Source: Trichobilharzia szidati (lineage: Eukaryota; Platyhelminthes; Trematoda; Strigeidida; Schistosomatidae). Taken from it: a stretch of DNA of 64,000 bases. The translations under genes and the position numbers were made by a program. The notes under the pieces were generated by a model, which saw nothing but the letters and a program-made list of their open reading frames with translations, ran no database searches and had not been told where the DNA came from. Shown piece after piece: positions 34,601-46,617 of the stretch. The stretch's first letter is position 1. Every line of letters begins with the position of its first letter. The stretch is taken from assembly GCA_944472155.2 (NCBI GenBank), contig OX235279.1, positions 115,374,110 through 115,438,109 on the forward strand, in the 5' to 3' direction.

Positions 34601-37600
34601 GTGGCTTCATCCTACAGTTTCCTTGTGTTTCGCTTGGCCTGTGATCTCTCTCCAGCTTCCTTAGAGGACTCCCACCATTTGTTAGGGGCTGCTTACACTA
34701 GACAATGGTGTGAGCCTGCATCTGCTCCTCTTCTCGATTTCGTGCCCACTAGGTTGCATCTCAACTTTCATGATACTGGAATGAAGTCAGGCTGATTATT
34801 AGTGTGTCCATCTGGTCAAACCCTTGTAGCCTTTTTTCGTCCTTTCGCTTGTACAGACCATCTCTATCTACCAAATCATTAAGCTTTCACAAGTTCGTAA
34901 ACAGTTCTCTGTTCCCACTGATTACTTTGACAGAGCGTCTACCAACCCATGACTTGTTCACTTCCTGTGTTGTATACTCACAGTTTGACATTCATATCAC
35001 GCAATAAAAATTTGATGTTGACATTTGGCTGAAGTCTCGTCCATTCCTGCTCACAATTTTCTGTAGAGGTTTCCCTCCTTCTCTTGATCTGCATGCTTTG
35101 AAGGACTGTACAATTCTAACTTCATTTTCATTTAGATATTTTTGTCGTTATCGTGGAGGAGACTGGTCCTCATCTGATAAGAACCTTCATCGCTCTTGGT
35201 AATATTATGATAACCAATGCCTCAGCGTGGCTGTGATTGTCGTCTGGGTGACTAGAGTAGATTATTGATTCTCCAGCTAACACTTTAGAGGGTCAACTTC
35301 CATCCGATCTGCTCTCACAGAATTCTACCACTTCTGAACTATATATTCCCGTCTCTTTGTAATGTGAGCAGCCTTCCCAGCTTCGAACATCGTGTGAACA
35401 TACCATGTCGCTATGCTTATTTTGATTCCATCGAGAAAAGATACACCGAGTGACTGGTTTCCCGAAGGCTTCCACCGTCCACGTCATTTCGTTTCTTCGA
35501 TTCCAGTGAAGGATAGGTGTATTCTTTATGTTTTTCAGTGCTTTGAAATTTCTGTGATGATGGGATTGCTTTTCTGATGTAATGTCTCGAGTATGACACC
35601 CAGCGTTCTCTCTTCCTCCAGCTATAGGACCTGCTTTTAAACTAGGTGAGGTTAAGGCAACGGATGAAGTGTTGCAATTCTATATTGTTCCACCGGACAG
35701 CTGGCCGCTGCTGACCACTGCAGTTTATGAGAAAGTGAATTATCATTCCTATGGTAATCAAAGGGATATCAGCTGAACAAGTATGGTGCCTAAGATTCTA
35801 GGTTGCATAGTCCCGGAAGACTAACCGGAGCTCACGACAAGCAAACCCCATAAATCCAAGCAGCGTTCAGTCCGAAATGATGGTTCATTGGTCATATTCT
35901 TACCTTTCGACAGGCTCTGGAAGTGGGTATACTCACTGCCGTTCAACATTTGAAACATTTCTGACCTGAAGGTGGTATTCCACTTGTCAACTAAGATATT
36001 GCACTGCAATGTTTGATTGTAGATAAAGTGCAGATAAAGTATGCGGCAAGGCACTTCAGAGTGTTGAAGTCATTTCAAATTACTTTGTGGTCAACGATGC
36101 CGTAGGTTTCTACAAAGTCGACGAATTTGAGTTATACATTGACAGTCATTCTAGTCCGCGTTCGACAAAGGTGTGCAGTGTCGCCAATCGATGTAAGCAT
36201 TATTTGCTTTGTGGCTTGGTATTTTGCCTAAGGAGAACACGAGCATGATTCCGTACTAGTACTTCCATAAGCTCAAGTCTCCCTTCTTTGGTAGTTGCAC
36301 AAACAAGTCTTTCTTGCGATCGCCAGATACACTTCCTTCTTTCCACATCTTCCGTAATAGTGCCTCTAGCATGTTCGCTGAGATATTTGCGTCCCGTCCG
36401 TTACCAGTGCTCCTGTAAGGATTCAGTCTAGTCCTACTCGTTTACCGGCATTCAGTAACTTTATGGCCTTCAAGACTTCTGTTTCCATAGGAGGGTTGGT
36501 GTTCTTCACTTGCAACACTGTGTTTTCTGCTAGTATTTATGGGTAAGTTGTAGGTGGACGTCGATGCAGACGTCATTTGAAGCTGCCAGTAAGGCATTTC
36601 CTCTATTTTAAGTCCTCTGTAATTGCGTTTCTTTCGCAATTTGTTACTGGCTTCATCTGCATTGGTGTCTTCCTGGAGAACGATATGGTTATTTATTGTA
36701 GTATTCTCAGAGGTCTCTCTTACCCCTCACCTGTTCTTCTTCAGTTTCCAGCGTGTTTTGAAGTGTATCTTTTTCCTTCCTTACCACTCTTCACTGCTTT
36801 GTGCTCAGTGCTCTTAGGTTGAGATAACCTTCTGCTTTCGTTGTTCATCTCTTCACTGGTTCATTTTCTGCCTCATTATCCTTATCCTCTCTATTGGTTT
36901 CCGGGTGTCTGTGGAAGGCCATTTCTTATTTTGCCTCTTCTTGCTTCCCACACGGTTATACAGGCTCCATTCAACATCGATTTCAGAGAGTTTCAGTGTT
37001 CTTCCATACCAGTTTCTTCGTTGAAATTTCTTAATATTTCTAACTTTTCCTAGTGATTGTGGCTTCATCCTACAGTTTCCTTGTGTTTCGCTTGGCCTGT
37101 GATCTCTCTCCAGCTTCCTTAGAGGACTCCCACCATTTGTTAGGGGTTGCTTACACTAGACAATGGTGTGAGCCTGCATCTGCTCCTCTTCTCGATTTCG
37201 TGCCCACTAGGTTGCATCTCAACTTTCATGATACTGGAATGAAGTCAGGCTGATTATTAGTGTGTCCATCTGGTCAAACCCTTGTAGCCTTTTTTCGTCC
37301 TTTCGCTTGTACAGACCATCTCTATCTACCAAATCATTAAGCTTTCACAAGTTCGTAAACAGTTCTCTGTTCCCACTGATTACTTTGACAGAGCGTCTAC
37401 CAACCCATGACTTGTTCACTTCCTGTGTTGTATACTCACAGTTTGACATTCATATGACGCAATAAAAATTTGATGTTGACATTTGGCTGAAGTCTCGTCC
37501 ATTCCTGCTCACAATTTTCTGTAGAGGTTTCCCTCCTTCTCTTGATCTGCATGCTTTGAAGGACTGTACAATTCTAACTTCATTTTCATTTAGATATTTT

Positions 37601-40600
37601 TGTCGTTATCGTGGAGGAGACTGGTCCTCATCTGATAAGAACCTTCATCGCTCTTGGTAATATTATGATAACCAATGCCTCAGCGTGGCTGTGATTGTCG
37701 TCTGGGTGACTAGAGTAGATTATTGATTCTCCAGCTAACACTTTAGAGGGTCAACTTCCATCCGATCTGCTCTCACAGAATTCTACCACTTCTGAACTAT
37801 ATATTCCCGTCTCTTTGTAATGTGAGCAGCCTTCCCAGCTTCGAACATCATGTGAACATACCATGTCGCTATGCTTATTTTGATTCCATCGAGAAAAGAT
37901 ACACCGAGTGACTGGTTTCCCGAAGGCTTCCACCGTCCACGTCATTTCGTTTCTTCGATTCCAGTGAAGGATAGGTGTATTCTTTATGTTTTTCAGTGCT
38001 TTGAAATTTCTGTGATGATGGGATTGCTTTTCTGATGTAATGTCTCGAGTATGACACCCAGCGTTCTCTCTTCCTCCAGCTATAGGACCTGCTTTTAAAC
38101 TAGGTGAGGTTAAGGCAACGGATGAAGTGTTGCAATTCTATATTGTTCCACCGGACAGCTGGCCGCTGCTGACCACTGCAGTTTATGAGAAAGTGAATTA
38201 TCATTCCTATGGTAATCAAAGGGATATCAGCTGAACAAGTATGGTGCCTAAGATTCTAGGTTGCATAGTCCCGGAAGACTAACCGGAGCTCACGACAAGC
38301 AAACCCCATAAATCCAAGCAGCGTTCAGTCCGAAATGATGGTTCATTGGTCATATTCTTACCTTTCGACAGGCTCTGGAAGTGGGTATACTCACTGCCGT
38401 TCAACATTTGAAACATTTCTGACCTGAAGGTGGTATTCCACTTGTCAACTAAGATATTGCACTGCAATGTTTGATTGTAGATAAAGTGCAGATAAAGTAT
38501 GCGGCAAGGCACTTCAGAGTGTTGAAGTCATTTCAAATTACTTTGTGGTCAACGATGCCGTAGGTTTCTACAAAGTCGACGAATTTGAGTTATACATTGA
38601 CAGTCATTCTAGTCCGCGTTCGACAAAGGTGTGCAGTGTCGCCAATCGATGTAAGCATTATTTGCTTTGTGGCTTGGTATTTTGCCTAAGGAGAACACGA
38701 GCATGATTCCGTACTAGTACTTCCATAAGCTCAAGTCTCCCTTCTTTGGTAGTTGCACAAACAAGTCTTTCTTGCGATCGCCAGATACACTTCCTTCTTT
38801 CCACATCTTCCGTAATAGTGCCTCTAGCATGTTCGCTGAGATATTTGCGTCCCGTCCGTTACCAGTGCTCCTGTAAGGATTCAGTCTAGTCCTACTCGTT
38901 TACCGGCATTCAGTAACTTTATGGCCTTCAAGACTTCTGTTTCCATAGGAGGGTTGGTGTTCTTCACTTGCAACACTGTGTTTTCTGCTAGTATTTATGA
39001 GTAAGTTGTAGGTGGACGTCGATGCAGACGTCATTTGAAGCTGCCAGTAAGGCATTTCCTCTATTTTAAGTCCTCTGTAATTGCGTTTCTTTCGCAATTT
39101 GTTACTGGCTTCATCTGCATTGGTGTCTTCCTGGAGAACGATATGGTTATTTATTGTAGTATTCTCAGAGGTCTCTCTTACCCCTCACCTGTTCTTCTTC
39201 AGTTTCCAGCGTGTTTTGAAGTGTATCTTTTTCCTTCCTTACCACTCTTCACTGCTTTGTGCTCAGTGCTCTTAGGTTGAGATAACCTTCTGCTTTCGTT
39301 GTTCATCTCTTCACTGGTTCATTTTCTGCCTCATTATCCTTATCCTCTCTATTGGTTTCCGGGTGTCTGTGGAAGGCCATTTCTTATTTTGCCTCTTCTT
39401 GCTTCCCACACGGTTATACAGGCTCCATTCAACATCGATTTCAGAGAGTTTCAGTGTTCTTCCATACCAGTTTCTTCGTTGAAATTTCTTAATATTTCTA
39501 ACTTTTCCTAGTGATTGTGGCTTCATCCTACAGTTTCCTTGTGTTTCGCTTGGCCTGTGATCTCTCTCCAGCTTCCTTAGAGGACTCCCACCATTTGTTA
39601 GGGGTTGCTTACACTAGACAATGGTGTGAGCCTGCATCTGCTCCTCTTCTCGATTTCGTGCCCACTAGGTTGCATCTCAACTTTCATGATACTGGAATGA
39701 AGTCAGGCTGATTATTAGTGTGTCCATCTGGTCAAACCCTTGTAGCCTTTTTTCGTCCTTTCGCTTGTACAGACCATCTCTATCTACCAAATCATTAAGC
39801 TTTCACAAGTTCGTAAACAGTTCTCTGTTCCCACTGATTACTTTGACAGAGCGTCTACCAACCCATGACTTGTTCACTTCCTGTGTTGTATACTCACAGT
39901 TTGACATTCATATGACGCAATAAAAATTTGATGTTGACATTTGGCTGAAGTCTCGTCCATTCCTGCTCACAATTTTCTGTAGAGGTTTCCCTCCTTCTCT
40001 TGATCTGCATGCTTTGAAGGACTGTACAATTCTAACTTCATTTTCATTTAGATATTTTTGTCGTTATCGTGGAGGAGACTGGTCCTCATCTGATAAGAAC
40101 CTTCATCGCTCTTGGTAATATTATGATAACCAATGCCTCAGCGTGGCTGTGATTGTCGTCTGGGTGACTAGAGTAGATTATTGATTCTCCAGCTAACACT
40201 TTAGAGGGTCAACTTCCATCCGATCTGCTCTCACAGAATTCTACCACTTCTGAACTATATATTCCCGTCTCTTTGTAATGTGAGCAGCCTTCCCAGCTTC
40301 GAACATCGTGTGAACATACCATGTCGCTATGCTTATTTTGATTCCATCGAGAAAAGATACACCGAGTGACTGGTTTCCCGAAGGCTTCCACCGTCCACGT
40401 CATTTCGTTTCTTCGATTCCAGTGAAGGATAGGTGTATTCTTTATGTTTTTCAGTGCTTTGAAATTTCTGTGATGATGGGATTGCTTTTCTGATGTAATG
40501 TCTCGAGTATGACACCCAGCGTTCTCTCTTCCTCCAGCTATAGGACCTGCTTTTAAACTAGGTGAGGTTAAGGCAACGGATGAAGTGTTGCAATTCTATA

Positions 40601-42080
40601 TTGTTCCACCGGACAGCTGGCCGCTGCTGACCACTGCAGTTTATGAGAAAGTGAATTATCATTCCTATGGTAATCAAAGGGATATCAGCTGAACAAGTAT
40701 GGTGCCTAAGATTCTAGGTTGCATAGTCCCGGAAGACTAACCGGAGCTCACGACAAGCAAACCCCATAAATCCAAGCAGCGTTCAGTCCGAAATGATGGT
40801 TCATTGGTCATATTCTTACCTTTCGACAGGCTCTGGAAGTGGGTATACTCACTGCCGTTCAACATTTGAAACATTTCTGACCTGAAGGTGGTATTCCACT
40901 TGTCAACTAAGATATTGCACTGCAATGTTTGATTGTAGATAAAGTGCAGATAAAGTATGCGGCAAGGCACTTCAGAGTGTTGAAGTCATTTCAAATTACT
41001 TTGTGGTCAACGATGCCGTAGGTTTCTACAAAGTCGACGAATTTGAGTTATACATTGACAGTCATTCTAGTCCGCGTTCGACAAAGGTGTGCAGTGTCGC
41101 CAATCGATGTAAGCATTATTTGCTTTGTGGCTTGGTATTTTGCCTAAGGAGAACACGAGCATGATTCCGTACTAGTACTTCCATAAGCTCAAGTCTCCCT
41201 TCTTTGGTAGTTGCACAAACAAGTCTTTCTTGCGATCGCCAGATACACTTCCTTCTTTCCACATCTTCCGTAATAGTGCCTCTAGCATGTTCGCTGAGAT
41301 ATTTGCGTCCCGTCCGTTACCAGTGCTCCTGTAGGGATTCAGTCTAGTCCTACTCGTTTACCGGCATTCAGTAACTTTATGGCCTTCAAGACTCCTGTTT
41401 CCATAGGAGGGTTGGTGTTCTTCACTTGCAGCACTGTGTTTTCTGCTGGTATTTATGGGCAAGTTGTAGGTGGACGTCGATGCAGACGTCATTTGAAGCT
41501 GCCAGTAAGGCATTTCCTCTATTTTAAGTCCTCTGTAATTGCGTTTCTTTCGCAATTTGTTACTGGCTTCATCTGCATTGGTGTCTTCCTGGAGAACGAT
41601 ATGGTTATTTATTGTAGTATTCTCAGAGGTCTCTCTTACCCCTCACCTGTTCTTCTTCAGTTTCCAGCGTGTTTTGAAGTGTATCTTTTTCCTTCCTTAC
41701 CACTCTTCACTGCTTTGTGCTCAGTGCTCTTAGGTTGAGATAACCTTCTGCTTTCGTTGTTCATCTCTTCACTGGTTCATTTTCTGCCTCATTATCCTTA
41801 TCCTCTCTATTGGTTTCCGGGTGTCTGTGGAAGGCCATTTCTTATTTTGCCTCTTCTTGCTTCCCACACGGTTATACAGGCTCCATTCAACATCGATTTC
41901 AGAGAGTTTCAGTGTTCTTCCATACCAGTTTCTTCGTTGAAATTTCTTAATATTTCTAACTTTTCCTAGTGATTGTGGCTTCATCCTACAGTTTCCTTGT
42001 GTTTCGCTTGGCCTGTGATCTCTCTCCAGCTTCCTTAGAGGACTCCCACCATTTGTTAGGGGCTGCTTACACTAGACAAT
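26213..42080 (-). repeat. Tandem array of a 2458-bp unit (6.46 copies)
   Basis: Units begin at 26213, 28671, 31129, 33587, 36045, 38503 and 40961; the last stops after 1120 bp at 42080. The spacing is exactly 2458 at every landmark checked. Copies differ at few positions. About 26232-28270 of unit 1 is an old RTE element on the minus strand (5' end to the right), aligning with 43.1-45.3 kb, with broken frames. The remaining 400 bp (about 28271-28670) is not recognised. Repeated short open frames on both strands are by-products of the repetition, not genes. Such arrays arise by unequal exchange or template switching; high similarity suggests recent expansion. Confidence 0.95.
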
Positions 42081-45000
42081 TTTGTTGCTATTGGAACATA
42101 ATTTTTCACCTGCACGCCTTCAGTCGATCGTGTCTACTGCTCTACTTTTCACGGGCTTCCGTGTTAATCCATAGTGTTTCAGGTCCTGTTCACACGATCT
42201 CCTTCATTTCACCCTTGGTCGTCCCACTAGCCGCCTCTTTTTTGGGTTCAACTCGAGCTATGGCCTGGCGTTCGATGTCACGCAGGGGCCTCCTCAGCGA
42301 GTGTCCGATCCATCTCCACTTTCTCCTGCATATTTGCTGGGCTTTTGGTTCTTGTTTTGCTTGTTCCCATAGTTTCTTGTTGGTGATTCTTTCCGTTCAT
42401 CTGATCTTGAGTGTAGAACGAAGATAGCTGTTGATAAATTTCTGCAACCTGTTGGAAATATTCTTGGTGACCCGCCAAGTTTCTGATCACTATAGAAGAA
42501 CTGACTTGACGTTAGTATTGAAAATCCGAAATTTGTTGTTGATGTTGAGTGACGAAGATTTCCAGATTGGTTTCAGGTTGATGAATGTGTTTCTCGCCTT
42601 CCCGATTCACGATTTGACATCTTCGTCCGTTCCTCCTGTAGTTGAGACAATGCTCCCTAGATAAGTGAAAGAAGTAACCTCTTTCAAATCCATCCCGTTG
42701 ATGGCGATTGGCGCTGGATGTTGCTGCTGCTGTTGTTGTTGGTTGATTATTTTCATGACCTCCGTCTTGCCTATGTTCACCTGGAGTCCTGTCTTTGCTG
42801 CTTCTTCGACCAGTTTGTCGGTTTTCTCTTGTAAGTCTTCGATCTTGTGTGACATCAAACATAAATCATCCATGCGCGAAATCCAGGTCTTCTAGGTTCT
42901 TCACGTCGGTCCAGGATATCCCTATCTTCTCATTTCCCACTGTCCGACGCATAATCCAGTCCACCACAATTAGGAATATCATTGGTGATAATAAACACCC
43001 TTGTCTGACTCCTGTGTTTGCTCCAAACGCCTCGCTGAGTTTTCCGTTGTGGATCACTTGACATGTGCCGTTGTCGTACAGCTGTTGAATAAGGTTGATG
43101 AATATTTGGGGTACGCCGTAGTACTCGAGTAGTTTCCAAATTACTTCGCGGTCAACGCTGTCGAAGGCCTTCTCAAAGTCTATAAGGTTGAGGTAGAGGT
43201 TTGATTGCCATTCCATGCTTTGTTCGATGATAATGCGTAGAGTTGCAATTTGGTCAGAACATGATTTGCCTTTCCTGAATCCAGCTTGTTCTGGTCGGAG
43301 TTCTGTATCCAGTGCGTCCTTTATTCTCTCCAGGATGATGCGACTCAGGATTTTACTTGGCGTAGACAGGAGCATGATTCCTAGCCAGTTCTTGCAGAGT
43401 CCTAAGTCGCCCTTCTTTGGTAGTTTCACTAGGTAACCTTTCCTCCAGTCAGTAGGCACGTTTCCCTCTTTCCAGACCTTTTGCAATAATGGAGTGAGCA
43501 TATCTGCTGTCGTCTCTGGGTCCGCTTTCAGTGCTTCCGGGGGTACTCCATCTGGTCCAGCTGCTTTTCCAGCTTTCAGAAGCTTGATTGCATTCAAGAC
43601 TTCAGCTTTCGTTGGAGGATCGGTGTCAACTTGCAGTTGTGTACGTGCTGTTGTTGGTATATCTGGACGGGTTGCAGGTGGTGGTCGGTTCAAGAGTCCT
43701 TTGAAGTGGTCCGCCCATTGTTTAATCTGTCTTTCTCCCTTGGTAATTGGGTTCCCTTGGCTGTCTTTTATAGGTTTCACTTGTGTTGATCTCTTCCCGG
43801 ATAGAGCTTCGGTTATCTGATATAGTGTCCTCAGGTCCCTTTTGCCTGCTGTCTTCTCAGCTTCAGTGGCCAGATTGTCGTAGAATTGTCTTTTGCCCTT
43901 CCTGGCACTCTTCTTCACTTTGTCCAGTACTGTGTAAGTTGAGCTCAGCGTCTCTTTCTCTTGTCCGTCTTTGCATTGAATCAGTTTCTCTTTCACCATT
44001 CTACTCTCCTCTATTAGCTTCCAAGTGTTCATTGAGAACCATTTCTTGTCTTGTTTCTTCTTTCTTCCCAAAACCGTTGAACACGTTTAGTTGAAAATTA
44101 CCTTCAGAGAGTTCCAATGGTCTTCCACGGATGATTCTTCCGTGATGTCACGTAGTGTTTCCTGCTTTGCTCTGAGAGTTGCAGTGAAAATGTCCTTAGT
44201 GGTTGTGTCCTTCAGTTTTTGCGTGTTGAACTTGCATTGTGGCCTGTCCGCAGTTATCCTTGAGGCTTTTAGCTTCACCTTGAAAGTCCCTTGTACTAGA
44301 TAGTGATCTGAACCCACATCTGCTCCTCTCCTCGATCTTGTGTCCAGTAGGCTCCATCTCCACTTCCTTCAGATTTAAATGAAGTCTATCTGGCTTTTGG
44401 TGTGTCCATCTGGTGAAATCCATGTCGCCTTGGGTATATCCTTGTGTTTGAACACACTGCCACCAATCACCAAATCATTGAAGGCGCAGAAGTCTGAGAA
44501 GAGTTCACCATTTTCGTTCATTTCACCGAGGGCCTCACGACCCATGGTGAGTTCTCTTCCTGTATTGTCTCCTCCCAGTTTCGCATTCATGTCACCCATC
44601 AGGATTTTGATATCGCTCCTTGGGACGTTGTCCATTACTGTTTGTAGTTGACTGTAGAAATCCTCCTTCTTCTCTTTTTCTGAGACGTTTGTAGGCGCGT
44701 AGCATTGAATGATTGTAACCTTTTTTCCTTTTGAGTTGAACCTGGTTGTCATTATTCTGGAGGAGACTGGTTCCCATTGCATGAGAGCTTTGGCTGCTGT
44801 TGGTGACATCATGATGGCTACTCCCTCGGTGTGCTCGTGATCGTCCTCTGGGTGACCGGAGTAGATTATTGTCTCTCCAGTTGATAGTTGGCTCCTTCCG
44901 CATCCGTTCCATCTGCTCTTTCAGATTCCCAACACTTCTATTCTACATCTCATTTCTGCGATTACCTGGGCAGCCTTTCTAGCTTCGTACATTCTACGAA

Positions 45001-45290
45001 CATTCCACGTCCCCATCCTTATCTTTGCTTTCATCGAAGGGAGGCACATCGGCTAACTGGCTTCCCGAAGGCTTTCACCAGCCTGCGTCATTTTAATTCC
45101 CCGATTCCAGCGAAAAATAAGGTCATTGTTTGTATTTTTAGAACCCTTAACATATTTGTGCGTTGAAGTTTTAGTAGCAATTTGGTTAAGTTTTGGGGGT
45201 GGAGTTGCTAGCACCACGCCCCAACCCTCCCTCTTTATCCGGGCTTGAAACCGGCTAGAAATCTAGTGACCTAGTAATCTAGGCGAGGTT
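42081..45290 (-). mobile_element. RTE-type retrotransposon, minus strand, damaged
   Basis: Read from right to left: a 5' leader at about 45290-45180 (with an AAGCCCGGATAAAG motif), endonuclease, linker, reverse transcriptase, a C-terminal region (about 42235-42660, ending with a WRWIGHSLRR segment) and a 3' UTR to 42081. It is clearly younger than the RTE sequence in the array and in 24.5-25.5 kb, which belong to the same broad family. Its 3' end abuts the truncated seventh array unit exactly. The array does not resume at its 5' end, so it is not a simple insertion into the array. Confidence 0.88.
42235..45080 (-). pseudogene. RTE endonuclease / RT polyprotein, frameshifted
   Basis: The endonuclease survives at 44375-44812, with IIQCYAPT and MGDMNAKLG. 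The linker and RT form a 401-codon block (42866-44071): AAGPDGVPPEALK, LVKLPKKGDL, FEKAFDSVDRE (motif A), GVRQGCLLSPMIF (motif B). The catalytic FADD box is broken: after Phe-Ala (TTCGCG) four extra bases CATG precede the GATGAT that encodes Asp-Asp, so the frame shifts into 42607-42873. That block carries DLCLMSHKIEDLQ, a Gln run and FTYLGSIVSTTGG, where family members continue into a C-terminal domain. At least three lesions are visible, so the element is inactive by itself. Confidence 0.85.
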
Positions 45291-46227
45291 TCCATTTGGT
45301 GTACATACTCTAATACTGCCTAAAATAATTATATACTGAACAAATGAATGCAGAAATTACTATGAATCAGTGAAATCATGAGAATGCAAGCATTAAATGA
45401 ACAGTCAGCAGAAAGTGAGGCCTGAATATTTGTAAAAATGACGAAAGCATGATATGCGATTTTAATGTCATAGTAATTGTACATAAACAATCGAAGATGC
45501 TTATTTAGGTCAGAAAATATTATTATTTGTACTGTTAATTGTTAATTTGAAAATGATACAAGAATGATAAACGGTCAAGTGATAAGCAAGCATTTCTCAG
45601 TACTAGAATCGTGTACATTTACTAAGACCTGAATTACAAATGCACCTGATGAATACCACCTACTAATCAGTTGATCAAACATAAAATGTGTTCATGGCAG
45701 TAAACAAAAGGATGAAACATTAAACGTATAAAATATGGAATAAAACTTGTTTGGCAATTTAAAGAAAATAATGGAGAAATTACTATCAAACAGAAGCGGA
45801 ACAAATAATTACGCAAATTCACATGGGTACCATATTAAGATATAACAAAATAATGAAAAAGTGAAGGCAGAAAAGAAATAAGCAAATTGAGTGGTTGTGA
45901 GTATCATGATTATAGTGCATGTGTTATTAATATAAAATGACATAAGACTCACAAGAAGTATTCAAATTCACTTAAACTTACTGAAGTATTATTCGTACAG
46001 TGCTTCAACTTTACTTTCAGGACTTATGAAACGTGTGTGAAGTCTACTCGTGAGAAAATTTCAGTTTAGTTGTACAATGAATTGAGGTTAAATTGATTCA
46101 CTTGCCTCAATTGAGTCAAATTTTATTTACAAGCTTATTGTCATTGATGAGGAAATCATACTATGCTTCGGCAATCAAAGACCAGTATTTTGAGATAACT
46201 GCACCCCACATGTAAACTAAAGTGCAC
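45291..46227. other. Unassigned AT-rich stretch
   Basis: About 0.9 kb between the RTE 5' end and the hammerhead element. No open frame, tRNA-like box or retroelement similarity that I can support. Confidence 0.4.
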
Positions 46228-46587
46228 TTTTTGATTGCACACTAGTCAGTAACTAGTGTAATGTGTCTAGTCCTATCTTCGGTGCAGACTGAATTCTATC
46301 AGTCATGTTTGCAATGTGGCCACCATGCTAGGTGGCTCGCCATTACGGTGCACTGTGAATTGTTGGTATTAGATGGTTGGAGGCAATCGGCAGGAAGCCT
46401 TGGACCTAGGTTTCGTGCTAGTTGGCACTCATCAGCAAGGCGTATCTGCAACGTTGAAGGAATTGATGTCCCTTCTGAGCCACCTAGCATGGTGGCCACA
46501 TTGCAAACATGACTGATGGAATTCAGTCTGCACCGAAGATAGGACTAGACACATTACACTAGTTACTGACTAGTGTTCAATCAAAAA
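46228..46587 (-). mobile_element. 360-bp inverted-repeat element with hammerhead core
   Basis: Arms 46228-46338 and 46477-46587 are 111-bp reverse complements with only a few differences. The 138-bp centre holds, on the minus strand, the body of a hammerhead SINE whose tRNA-headed relative lies at 46618-46808. The arms start TTTTTGATTG and end in the local palindrome GCCACCATGCTAGGTGGC. No protein is encoded. It could be a MITE-like element that captured a ribozyme SINE, or a snap-back copy of a longer SINE. Confidence 0.8.
46397..46441 (-). ncRNA. Type I hammerhead ribozyme, complete core
   Basis: On the minus strand, from 46441 down: GCCUUG (stem I), CUGAUGA, GUGC, loop CAACUA, GCAC (stem II), GAAA, the self-complementary ACCUAGGU (stem III, sharing the last A of GAAA), cleavage C at 46403, then CAAGGC closing stem I with six pairs. 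Every core position of the hammerhead consensus is present: C3, U4, G5, A6, G8, A9, G12, A13, A14 and a GUC site. Predicted self-cleavage is between 46403 and 46402. The very short stem III is typical of schistosome hammerheads, which often work best as dimers. Activity itself is inferred. Confidence 0.85.
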
Positions 46588-46617
46588 TATCCAATGCAGT
46601 CCTACAAAAGGTCAGTC

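Noticed and set aside
26610..41984. Many short open frames repeated every 2458 bases
   Set aside because: They lie on both strands over a broken RTE fragment and recur only because the unit is tandemly repeated. None matches a domain in frame.
26213..42080. CRISPR-like or satellite interpretation of the array
   Set aside because: The unit is 2458 bp without short repeat-spacer structure; it is a long tandem duplication.
42715..42745. CTG/TTG trinucleotide run as a functional repeat
   Set aside because: It encodes a short Gln run within the RTE frame and shows no sign of expansion.
45640..45665. CTGATGA on the plus strand as a hammerhead
   Set aside because: No following GAAA box or stem pairing.
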